Notes under the pieces: model-generated
What the model was told of the DNA's origin: nothing
The model's input: the letters and a program-made list of their open reading frames with translations, nothing else
Databases searched by the model: none
In this document: piece by piece, positions 41,601-50,200 of the stretch
Layout of the letters: each line of letters opens with the position of its first letter
Numbering within the stretch: position 1 is the first letter of the stretch
Assembly: GCA_951394045.1 (NCBI GenBank)
Contig: OX595998.1
Location: 310,001 to 374,000, forward strand
Direction of reading: 5' to 3'
DNA length: 64,000 nucleotides
Origin: Nitzschia sp. DOCU1
Lineage: Eukaryota > Bacillariophyta > Bacillariophyceae > Bacillariales > Bacillariaceae
Position numbers and translations under genes: made by a program

Positions 41601-43808
41601 ACCTTTGTCGTCAACGAGCCTTAATTGTCGGATCGGAATACCGGTTGGTTTGGACGCTTTGCGTTTGATATCTTGAATAGTATCCTCAGGGTCGATAAGA
41701 AGGTGAAAATCGCGACCTGTGGGTGGCCGAATCGAGAGTTGGCCGGGATCAGGCATGTCTTGAATGGAGTAAGTTGCGCCGGGAACAGGTATCGTCGAGT
41801 CGTCCAACGGTTCCCCCGTATCATCATTGACCAGCTGAAATTTCCGCGGCGGCCGATTAATCTTTTTAGCAACTTGGTCCTTGAACGATGGAAAATCAAA
41901 CTTTTCAGGATCGACTCGGAGTGGAAACTTTTTCCCCTTTGGTGGTTGGACATGGACATTGCCTGGCTTGGATAGTGGCTTGGGTGGAGACGCCGCCTTC
42001 GAAGGTGGCGGCTGCACAACGATTGGCTCGTCGTCAGGTAGTTGATCCAACGGCATGTTTTTGTCCATTGGTGCGTTGCGCTGCCACAATTGTTCTAAGT
42101 CCGGTGGATCAGGCAATCCGTTGGCCTGTTGAATGTAGTTTGGCAAGGTTGACACAGGATCACAAGGGTTCGTATCAATAGGAAATTTTTCGCCGTTTGG
42201 AAATTCGATCACGATTTGTTTGGCTTCCAAATGCAAGATTGATTTGTGCTTGACGTTGGAATCCCCCAACGTTTTTGAATTCTTGACCGGCTTCTTCTTG
42301 AAGGTCAAGGTTTGGGATTTGACGGGAATTTTTCGAAGTTGATATATTTGTTGTTTGACATTCAACATTTTATGGGACGGCACTACCTGAAGTTGAAATT
42401 TGTCATTATCCCAATCTTGAACAATAAAGATAATCATTTGCTCGTTGCTTGGGGGAGGTGATGGTGAAGCGATTGATTTTGACTTTTTGGCTGGAGGCGG
42501 CTTGCCTTGTTCGCTATCATCTCGCATCGTCAGGGTGTCCAAATGTTTCACTCCACATTGCTGTAAGGTTGCCTTATCGTCTTTTAGTTCGTTCGCATGA
42601 AAAAAGAGTCGTTGTTCGGCAACCGGTATGCGAATTCGGTTCTTAACCTTTGTCTTGACTGAAAGAATCGTATCCTCAGGTTCTACTTCCAACTCGACTG
42701 TTGGTCCCTCCAACGGTTCCACAAAAATAACCATACGCGCCAAATCCAGTACATCCCGATGCTTAACTTTGTATTTCGAAATCGTTGCCGAATCGTCACT
42801 CATGGGCAATCGTTTGAAAAAGAGACGCATTTCTTCGACTGACATTGCGACATTCGGTCCAGCCATTTTCTTCACGTCTACAACCAATTCATCAGGATCC
42901 ACCTCAAATTTGAATTTTTTGCCCTTGTGTGTGCGCACAAAGATCTCCATGGGACCTAGATCAATAGTGTCCCCATTCCGAATCCCCGATCCAACGACAG
43001 TCTTGACGTCTTGTAACGGCGTCCCTTCAAAGGAGAGTCGTTGATCGTCGATTGGAATTCCCTTTTCTTTTAGAACCTGTTCTTTGCAGTACGAAATTTT
43101 GTTTCCCGGGATGACTTTTATTGGAAAGACTACACCCTTGACAGTTCGTACATTAACGGTCCATTTTCCGGCCGAATCCCCCGCCGCATCCTTTTTTGAT
43201 TTTTTGCCTCTGGAAATTTCGTCATTATGACCCAGTATTTTCCATGCTCCGCCCACGCTATGCTTTTCAGCCCGTCCGATTTGACCTGAAACTTTTAGAA
43301 ATCCGGCTGTGCCATCATCCAAGGCTGACATATCCCGTTTGAGCACGGGATGAATCCATAAACCCTGCAAGGTGACATCGGACGGAACTTTACCCCCGGG
43401 GGGAATGATGACGAGATCTTTCGGCTGGGGTGGTTTCCTCGGACGCAACATAGCGCCTCCCTTTAACATTTTCATTTCCACAGACGAAGTCAATCCCCAG
43501 GCCCCTTGTAAAGGATTATTTCGTAAAACGCATTCTTCGACCTCCTTTTCGTCGTCGTCGTAGAACAACCACAATTCGGCAACTTCCTTGGTGCGCTTGA
43601 ACTTATCCAACTGATACTTGGCCGACCACACCGCGCATTGTTCTTTGGATGAATCAAAGTCGCCGCAATCATGAGGATGCACCCACACACTCCACTTGTG
43701 CTCGGGAATATACATGGTCGAACGCAGCGCACCGACTTCGAAGTCATTAGCATCGACGACTCCCCTCCCCACGCCGCTAGTACCCGTAGTCGAACGCTTT
43801 TTCGACAT
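35640..43808 (-). CDS. giant protein of about 30 tandem divergent ubiquitin-like domains (2722 aa)
   Basis: Single 8.2-kb frame, ATG at 43808. Residues 1-215 are a unique N-terminal region (HKWSVWVHPHDCGD, LWLFYDDDE, NPLQGAWGL). Residues ~215-2495 divide into about 30 units of ~70-76 residues with the ubiquitin-like pattern: beta strand (MxIxV), xGxxxxLxV, D/E-x-T-I-x-D-(V/L)-K-x-K-(I/L), GIPxxxQRLxFxGxxL, D-x-x-T-L-x-x-x-G-(I/V)-x-x-G-x-x-L-x-L. Units are back to back with little linker, as in polyubiquitin, but highly diverged from each other. None ends in the Gly-Gly needed for conjugation, so it should act as a fixed multi-UBL scaffold and not be processed to modifiers. The tail (~2500-2722) is disordered, Ser/Lys-rich, with lysine runs near the end (KKKKKDD) that could be nuclear signals. 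Possible partners are proteasome, Cdc48/p97 or UBL-binding adaptors; this is inference. Confidence 0.85.
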   Translation of the reverse strand: MSKKRSTTGTSGVGRGVVDANDFEVGALRSTMYIPEHKWSVWVHPHDCGDFDSSKEQCAVWSAKYQLDKFKRTKEVAELWLFYDDDEKEVEECVLRNNPLQGAWGLTSSVEMKMLKGGAMLRPRKPPQPKDLVIIPPGGKVPSDVTLQGLWIHPVLKRDMSALDDGTAGFLKVSGQIGRAEKHSVGGAWKILGHNDEISRGKKSKKDAAGDSAGKWTVNVRTVKGVVFPIKVIPGNKISYCKEQVLKEKGIPIDDQRLSFEGTPLQDVKTVVGSGIRNGDTIDLGPMEIFVRTHKGKKFKFEVDPDELVVDVKKMAGPNVAMSVEEMRLFFKRLPMSDDSATISKYKVKHRDVLDLARMVIFVEPLEGPTVELEVEPEDTILSVKTKVKNRIRIPVAEQRLFFHANELKDDKATLQQCGVKHLDTLTMRDDSEQGKPPPAKKSKSIASPSPPPSNEQMIIFIVQDWDNDKFQLQVVPSHKMLNVKQQIYQLRKIPVKSQTLTFKKKPVKNSKTLGDSNVKHKSILHLEAKQIVIEFPNGEKFPIDTNPCDPVSTLPNYIQQANGLPDPPDLEQLWQRNAPMDKNMPLDQLPDDEPIVVQPPPSKAASPPKPLSKPGNVHVQPPKGKKFPLRVDPEKFDFPSFKDQVAKKINRPPRKFQLVNDDTGEPLDDSTIPVPGATYSIQDMPDPGQLSIRPPTGRDFHLLIDPEDTIQDIKRKASKPTGIPIRQLRLVDDKGDEPDDDEKPKKGQTYQIASPHVVVQVPGNDPQHVDILPKDTIKDLLDRIADETGIPLHKTRCFVMDDDKELPSDETPVSNTLLEHGTPLVFREAPEVTIDLPFDGPNGRSFTLVIDPDDTIQDIKRKIAKPSGFPMRHIRLVDDEGIEAPDLERPRPGRSFHLDLPKLDVEFDGRHITVPIKPGDTVRDVKDRIAEAVPMGKSRVFFMDTENELEGDDTPIFQTRLGHGTQLQVRGPPEVTIDFPFDGPNGRSFTLVIDPDDTLGDIKKKLVKTSGIPLKHIRLLDDEGIEAPDLERPRPGRCFRLDLPKLDVECDGRHITVPIKPGDTIGDIKSKIAEESGIPRHKTRIFFMDQDDELVGDDTPIFQTSVAHGTRLCAVPSEVKVEIPEGLHSRNFTLIIDPDDTVQDIKRKLVKPSGFPIQHLRLVDEDGIELPDLERPRPGRTFFLDPPKCEVELAGGKKQLFKLMPQHTVSDLKDMVAEATGSPQARNRVFFFDGDQPLDDNAPVFKAGIKNGTALQLRPPEKPEIEVRGPGGRSWNLIIDPDKPEHLKSELSRITGVPAKDLRVCLPDGEEIDEDFDLSRVSKGDVLTVDPKAVEIALLNEDRIRLSILPCHTIGDLKDNIQEKTGKPKAKQRIFFLDRQGPELDDDTYIAESGFKLGETFELREPQKIEIPFKAGGRSFVLFIDPDDPSELEVQEPKKEKFKLAVLPTQTIADVKEMIEEQVGLAKGSTARVFFMDAGGNELDEEVQFSKTELKEGSVTKLRPLETNASEVTFRSREGRLFVLVIDPEETVKEVKKKLREKTGLFVGGFTMGDLDFDDVDEEEVFLDADPEIRQGTVLSVEPPSVQIEVPGMKRIKVELLPTTTMKDIDRVVEEQISEPKAKKAARQFFLDNFQDLDEDKPLVKQGFEAGVQLEVRTMQIRVKHWDGQTITLDVETSEYIGDVKGKISKKFKITDDQQFLSFNGEPVREDATLKELGIIPFSVLVLEPMQITVTDPGGSELSLVVNLGDAIATLKKMVFKMTKTPVDVQCIMSGSIEFTDQQTLSECGVKHGDKLSMELFKVSVMNWYGDSIAIRRLKPSSTGGDLKAKIEEETDLPTYLQRLKFDGVFVSNEETLEDQKIRHRSALVLEDPADIDLALPESEKMVPSKTFKTQKFKSDESEIWPVLPDWKKRIFFFDNDETLDSGLVQLTILHWNGDRFVLDGVPLGETVDQLKERIARTQDIRLTRETISFNGKRMDAKRTLRQQLVQNNSVLVLEGNREKSIAIPDSDKVMAFGDGPLHAALLASSIELLVQHWNGDVYEIKAEQADYIDDVKETIFANTKIPIGQQRMTFQGKEVSDTEPLRDQGIGTGATLVLEPMRIKVKTPSGKTLSLKVELDDTIRALKKKILRDTGVSVNVQRIMFGGEEMIDSKTLEECGVEHLDEMTMEEFIVSVMHWQGDVFQLSEILPDDTVETVHAEILRLRHVPKSKQRLSYQGKQLAKNKTLEDEGIGHRAILILEEAPDESDRQAPRRKISFMANLMAASGKDDKPKLHLIIKHWNGRDKFVVESDPTEYVDDLRERILKERSIPIECQHLSFQGKPLLEDANFETQGIGQRATLQLEPMRVFIDVPEGSTISLEVERDFTIRKLKQVLTDIGHVCGEEQVLVLGGEELHDGKTLGDYQIRHEETIALEHFRISIMDETGVPFEITNVHPNDALSKLKHEILILKSIPKDQQRLSYQGVVLSDKKTLRDHGIRHKNVIVLEELEPEPETPHSSKFKFSFRALPTMDVALSKRPPPIPDDLEEEDSSASSEESATPAAKSRTFVAPDPKSPLKSMTASPNRSSNNGNPTLKKKWWAKGSPGASPTPAASIASKSTKDSTNTKSTSGDKKSSRKITFQKPSNDDEEAAPPSVGKGKGVEESKAKKKVKKKEKEGDTESKSSKTSKLSSGSSAKKSGSSEDGVDKAKKTSKKKKKDDGGADAFSKPKKKKSEAKLQ
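36330..43165 (-). repeat. tandem ubiquitin-like array arranged as dyads then triads
   Basis: Protein-level repeats within the 2722-residue gene. Central units alternate between an A type (GRSFTLVIDPDDT, RLVDDEGIEAPDLERPRPGR) and a B type (GRHITVPIKPGDT, RxFFMDxxxEL, DDTPIFQT), about 142 residues per dyad. Near the C-terminus the order becomes a three-unit cycle: HWNGD-type, MRIKV-type, then VMHWQGD-type. It occurs three times, with one extra HWNGD unit. Confidence 0.8.
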
Positions 43809-44283
43809 GATAGTGGCGCTAGAGAAAAGATCGACGAGCTACTGGGGTAGTTCACCAGAGATGTGGTAGACGTATCGACAACAGCAACGTTATCAGATAC
43901 CAGCGAGAGTGAAATGATGCGAGCAGTGGTTCCATCCATGATCGGCATCATTTTCTAGTAGAGAGTAGGAAATGCTCAGTCAGTCAACTGGAGTCATTTT
44001 TTTGTTTGTTCTTGGCAGTCATTGATGACGTGCGATTACGGAACTCCGCATGATAAGTATCTATGTGAGTACATAGCACCAAGTAATTTTGGTGCGATTA
44101 CTACCTGTGCGATCATATTGCCCTCATCGACTGTTAACGATTGCGCGTCTCGTCGCAAGCCCATTGCTCTGTGTTGTACTATAGCGCGTTAACGCAATGT
44201 AAGTTTTCCTGGGTGGGAGCTCTTGAGCACTTTGCAATTTCGTTGAATTTTGTCTATTTATAGGCCCGCTCTCATGGTGGATT
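43809..44283. other. intergenic region between two giant minus-strand genes
   Basis: 475 bp carrying the 5' flank of the ubiquitin-like array gene and the 3' flank of the BSD protein gene. There is a TGACGTG hexamer-type site near 44029 and a duplicated GGTGCGATTACTAC / GTGCGATTAC motif. No gene seen. Confidence 0.5.
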
Positions 44284-47200
44284 TCATGCCTGCTTTGCTT
44301 CTGGCAACAACAGTTTGTGCGCCAGGGCTTTCACACGCTGGCGCTTTTCTTCTCGTTCCTCGAACGTCAAGCGAGTCGACTTGGAGTAGCCATCATGCGC
44401 GGCCTGATGCCCACCGTCCTGTCGCAGCTCCTCAGAAACCTGCATCGGCGAAGAATCCGGTAGTTCATGACCCTGAGAAGTTCTTTGCCCCATTGCGCTT
44501 CTAGCGGCCTCCTCCGCTCGTTCTCGTGCGTCTTGCTCTCGAGCAAGCGTCTGATCAAGACCTGAGATGAGATTTTGTGCGTTCTCCTCGGCCATAGACT
44601 GTTTTTGATCTTCCGAAGCCCGACGATAATCCTCATTGTCGAACTGTACCCGTGCTTGGTCTTCTGCTTGCTGTCGGAGCAGATATTCATGTTCGAGTCT
44701 TATTTCTTCGTCCTGGGACTGTTGGATGGCCTCTTCCTCGGCATTGGCCTGAGCCCGCGCTTCGGATTCCAAGCGAGCTGGTTCGTCGTCAGCTTTCATG
44801 CGGGCTTCTACCTCCGCTTCGCCGGGTCCAACCTGCGTCAGATCGGCGTATTCTGACTCGTTGCCCTCGTCTTCTGACTTCTTGGGTAATTCGAGAAACG
44901 AGAAAGCTTCCAACGCCTGCTCCGGCGCAGCGGGCTGATCCGATTCGGTGTTTTGCTGGCTGCCTGACACTGCCTCAGGAAGCGATTCGGCTACGGGAGT
45001 TTGAGATTTGTCTTCTATCACAGGCGAGCGAAGAGGGTCAGACTGTTCTTCCAGTGCAAACTCGTCGTCCGAGCCACTTTGATCAGTTATTGAGCTCATT
45101 TTGGCGTCGACAATCTTTCTTTGACTGGAGAGGGAAACGTCGATGTCATCGCTCAATTCTTCGCCCAAACCTTCTCTTAACAATCGCATTTGTTTTTCTT
45201 TTTCTTCCTCCAAAGAGAGACCCATATTCGGTATTGATCTCGAAAAAGATTCGCGTAGCTTCGTCAACAAATTAGGCATGCTGCCACCCGTATTTTTCCT
45301 AGAATCGGCGTCCATCTTTAGAGACACCATATCCAACTCTTCGTAGTCTTCCATCTTCTGCACAACGTCAACGCTACTCAAAGCAGATTCAGAGTTGTTT
45401 GGGGCTTCATCTGCAAGATTTGGCGCCGTAAGATGGGCCTTCGCTTGCCGAATGAGCAACTCTTGTGTAGCCGCTTGAACGTCCATCACATCATCAAGAT
45501 CGATGTCCATCTCTTTCAATTTATCCCTGATCAAATTCTTGGTAGCGTCTCGCTCCAAATCCAATGTCTTGTGCAGCGTATTCGGGGAAAATATGGCTTC
45601 CGACAATAATTTAAGCATATCTGCAGACTTTCCTGCGTCAGGTCCACCAGAAGTCTTGCCTTGACTACTGTCTACTGAAGCATCAATTGATCTCGTTTGG
45701 CGCAACGAGCTTTCAACGGCCTGTTTCAATAGCCGTTGTTGCGTTTCCCCTTGGTATACGAGGGCCTCCTCCAAATCAGGATCCATCTCCCGCATCTTCT
45801 CTCGGAGAATTCGCTTCTTTTCTTCTTTCTCTGTATCTAAAGATGACTTGGGTGTACTTTGGCCGAAGAACAAGTTCGAAAAACTCCGTACGCCACTATT
45901 AACCTTGGAGGTTGATTGCTTAGACTGAGCTCCAACTGAAGACGGGCTTACGTTTTCAGTTGCTTTTTCGCTCGCAACCGTGCCGGATGGGACGTCACCG
46001 ACGTCGAATTCGCCTTTTGGGGTCTGGGGGGCTAGGTTTGACGGCGACGAAGTTAGAGTGGTGGTAATCTTGGAATCCTCCAGTACTCCTCCGCACAGAG
46101 CAGGAGAGTTGTTGGTGGGTGCTTCTAGCTTCCTTTGGTCTTTAGTTTTGATGATTTCTCCAATCTTAGTCATTGTCGCGGGCGACAGAATCGAGTTTGA
46201 AAGATAAGCAAGGAGTGATGCCTTGTCAGGAGCGAGTGGTGTCTGGCCGCTGGTGGCTTCATCTGAAGCAGATATATTGCCTGGGCTAGGCAAGGTGGGG
46301 GCATTTTCTTCTTTAGTGTCAGTGAGTTTGCCACGTTGAGGCTCTCCGCTCGGTCCAACCATTTCATTGCTTGATTTTGACGATGGAATTGCGGTTGAGT
46401 CCCCTAAAAGACTGGGTTCTGCCAACTTTTCAGTGGGAGACATGACGCCAGATGGGTCTGTACTTTCAACTGTAGACGGGGCGGTCTCCAGCGTTTTACC
46501 TTGGATGGTGTCATCCTGTTGGGCGCACGCATCATTAGGTTCATTATTGTCGTTTTTCTCGGAATCTTGGCCCGTGGACGAGTTATCGTTCTTCATTTTC
46601 TCCTTTGCACGGGCTTTCAAGGCAGCCAATGCTTCAAAAGGCGCTGGGCCCTTTGGGCCGTCAAAGAGCTCGCCACTACCTATCGAATCACCATCATTGT
46701 CATGTTCCAAGATCGGCTGATGTAATTTGGCCAGGTGGTCGCCCTTGGACGGATCCCCGCCCTTCAGACGCGACTTCTCTGCGGCCTCAGCTTGTTCACG
46801 GGCCTTGATTGCAGCGGCCAAAAGAGGCTTATCTGGTGGTGGCCCCCTAGGAGCATCGAACAACGAACCTAAACCTAAGGAATCGTCGTCGCTCAACGTT
46901 GATTCGATCGGTTGATTAAGTTTGGCCAGATGATCGCCCTTAGTCGGATCGCGACTTTGCTTCGCCTCTGCCTTTTCCCGCGCCCTGATAGCTGCTGCCA
47001 AAAGCGGCTTCTCTGGAGGTGCACCCTTGGGAGTGTCAAAGAGCTGCCCGAAACCCAAAGAGTCGTCGTCGCTAAGATAACCCGAAAGGGGCTGGTTCAG
47101 GTTTGCAAGGTGGAGCCCTTTCGTAGCGGTAGTATTTGTGGCACCAGCATCATCCAGGCAGGTTGGATCTTCCTCTCGTGATTCGTCAAGGTCGGCGTTT

Positions 47201-50200
47201 CCCCCACTCGCCAATGAATCGTCCTCTTCGGCTCCATCAAGTTCGTCCAAAGGGACCAATTCGGATTCTACTACCACAACCTCCTCTAATGCTGGGGGCG
47301 GCCCGGAGTCTACTTTCAGTTTCGCATCTGCCTCTGCCTTTTCCCGGGCTTTGATAGCTGCTGCCAAAAGCGGCTTCTCTGGAGGTGCACCCTTGGGAGT
47401 GTCAAAGAGCTGCCCGAAACCCAAAGAGTCGTCGTCGCTAAGATAACCCGAAAGGGGCTGGTTCAGGTTTGCAAGGTGGAGCCCTTTCGTAGCGGTAGTA
47501 TTTGTGGCACCAGCATCATCCAGGCAGGTTGGATCTTCCTCTCGTGATTCGTCAAGGTCGGCGTTTCCCCCACTCGCCAATGAATCGTCCTCTTGGGCGC
47601 CATCGACTTCGTCCAACGGGGCCAATTCTGACTCTACTACCACAACCTCCTCTAATGCTGGGGGCGGCCCGGAGTCTACTTTCAGTTTCGCATCTGCCTC
47701 TGCCTTTTCCCTGGCTTTGATAGCTGCTGCCAATAGTGGCTTCTCTGGAGGTGCACCCTTGGGAGTGTCAAAGAGCTGTCCGAAACCCAAAGAGTCGTCG
47801 TCGCTAAGATAACCCGAAAGGGGCTGGTTCAGGTTTACAAGGTGGAGACCCGTGGCGGTAGAAGCTTCGGTCATTTCCGCGGATTCTTGGCGAGTGTCCT
47901 CGCGATGCGATTCGGAGTCATCCTTAATAATACCGTCACTCTCATCTGATTTTCCTGAAATTGCATCCAAATCATTATTTTCGTCTAGAACCACTGAGAC
48001 GATTTCGTTCTCTTGAGCGAAGGTTGGTTCGTCTTCGGAAGGCTCGTCTTTCACAGCTTGGAGCCCCGCTGCCTCGGTCACGGCAGCCTTCTCTTCAACT
48101 TCGGCGGTTTCACCCTGGGCTTGAGATACATTCTGAGTATCAGCGGCCTCCACTGTAGCTATCATACTAGCAGCAGGTGCAACGACCTCTTGTTCAACGT
48201 GGACGATAGCTGTAGTCTCCGGTTCCGCCTGGACTATGACCACCTCGGCAGCCGCTTGGTCGGGTTGCATTTGAGCTGCATCAGCTGCATCCTGTTTGGT
48301 TTTGATACGGGCGGCCTCTTGGTCTTCTTGCATCTGAGTCGCTTCAGCGGCCGCCTGTTCCGCTTTGATAACTGTAGCCTCCTGTTCCAATAGAACGATG
48401 GCCGCCTCGGCAGGCACTTCTTCAGATTGCATCTTAGCTGCTTCAGCAGCATCTTGCTGGGCTTCTTGCTCGGCCTGAATTTGAGCTGCGTCTGCGGCAT
48501 CCGGTTCGGCCTCTTTCAAACGGGCGGCCTCCTGCTCAGATTGGACTCTGAACGCCTCGGCCGACTCTTGACCTAATTGCACCTGATATGCTGCAGCATC
48601 CTGCTCGGCTTCGATACGGGCAGCCACATGTTGCACCACCTCGGCCGCTTCTTGCTCCGCTTGTATTTGAGCTGCTTCAGCGGCCGCCGGCTCCGCTTTG
48701 ATATGGGCAGCCTCCTGTTCCGCTTGGACTCTGACCGCCTTGGCAGCTTCTTGCTCGGTTTGCATTTGAACTAATTTAGCGGCCGCCTGTTCCGCTTGCG
48801 CCCTGACCGCCTCGGCAGCGTCTTGCTCGGCTTGTATTTGAGCTGCTTCGGCGGCCACCTGTTCCGCTTGCACTCTGGCCGCCTCGGCAGGCTCTTCTGC
48901 GGCATCCTGTTCGGCCATGAAACTGGCGGTCTCCTGTTCCGCTTTGACGCGGGCAGCCACCTGTTCCGCTTGCACTCTGGCCGCTTCGGCTTGAATTTGA
49001 GCTGCTTCTGTGGCCACCCGTTCCGCTTGGACTCTGGCCGCCTCGGCAGCTTCTCGCTCGGCTTTGATGCGGGCAGCCTCCTGTTCCACTTGGACCCTGG
49101 CTGCCTCGGCAGCGTCTTGGTCGGCTTGCTTTTGAGCTGCTTCAGCAGCCGCCTGTTCTGCTTTGATACGGGGAGCCTCCTGTGTTTCTTCATTTTGTTT
49201 CTCGGCTTCCGACGATGCAGCCGCTGCTGTTCTTGGCTGGGAAGTGGATGACGATTCCACACCGTCCTCCTCTTGTTCCAAATCCAAAGTAGCAGTGATA
49301 GGCATGGCTTTTTTGGCCGCTCCTGGTGATGGTGATTTGGGTATCCAACTTTTGCGGGGTGATTTTGACGGAGACCCCAACCATTCGTCGGGCCTGGTGG
49401 AAGCATCCTTGGCCCATTTGGCTCCCGTTTGTTTGCTGGCGCGACGTGGACTGACTGGCGCATGCTCTAGGGATCCTGGTAAAAAATCGGATGGTCGTTC
49501 CTTGGCAGCTTCATTACTGGCCAGTGTCGCCTTGAAAAAATCTACGTTCTGATCAGTGGGAGGTGGTGCTGGTACTGGGGCTTCTACTACTTTGGTTTCG
49601 TCGGGACTTGTCGTCGTCGTAGTACTGGTGGGTTCGTCCCTCACCGCCGGTACGGCTTCGGTTGCTTGTTGTTTGGCGGCTTCTGCCGCTTGTTCATTAG
49701 CCACGGTTTCTCGTGCCTTTTGAGCGTTCCTTTTGAGAACAGCCATGTACATGGGGTTGATATCTTGCGCCGACTTTACTGGAGTTTTGGGAGAACCGAG
49801 TTCTGTCTCCTGACTTCGTCTCTTCAATATTTTGCTTCGATCGTAGACGGTAGAAGAAGAAGAAGATGATGACTGTTTTTCGGGCGTCAATAGTGACGAC
49901 GCTGCTGAATGGACGGCGGGCACTTTTTTGGAGGGCAGTGCGTAAACTCGCGACTTTGTTTCCTCGTGTTGTTCAGTGAGTTGTTCAACCAGCTTTGTGA
50001 AATCCTCCCTCGGCAGTTGCTCCAGATCCTTGACTATGCGTTGTTTGTCGCATCTCCAGCCGTAGCGCAGCCAGAAGTCTTTGGAAGAAACCTGATCAGG
50101 CACCAGAAAGTCGTGGTACGTTTTGACGACCGGGAACTGCCTCAAGATGTCCGCTTGCTTGGATTCGTCCCAGTGCTTTTTGAAATCAAAGAGGTAGTCG

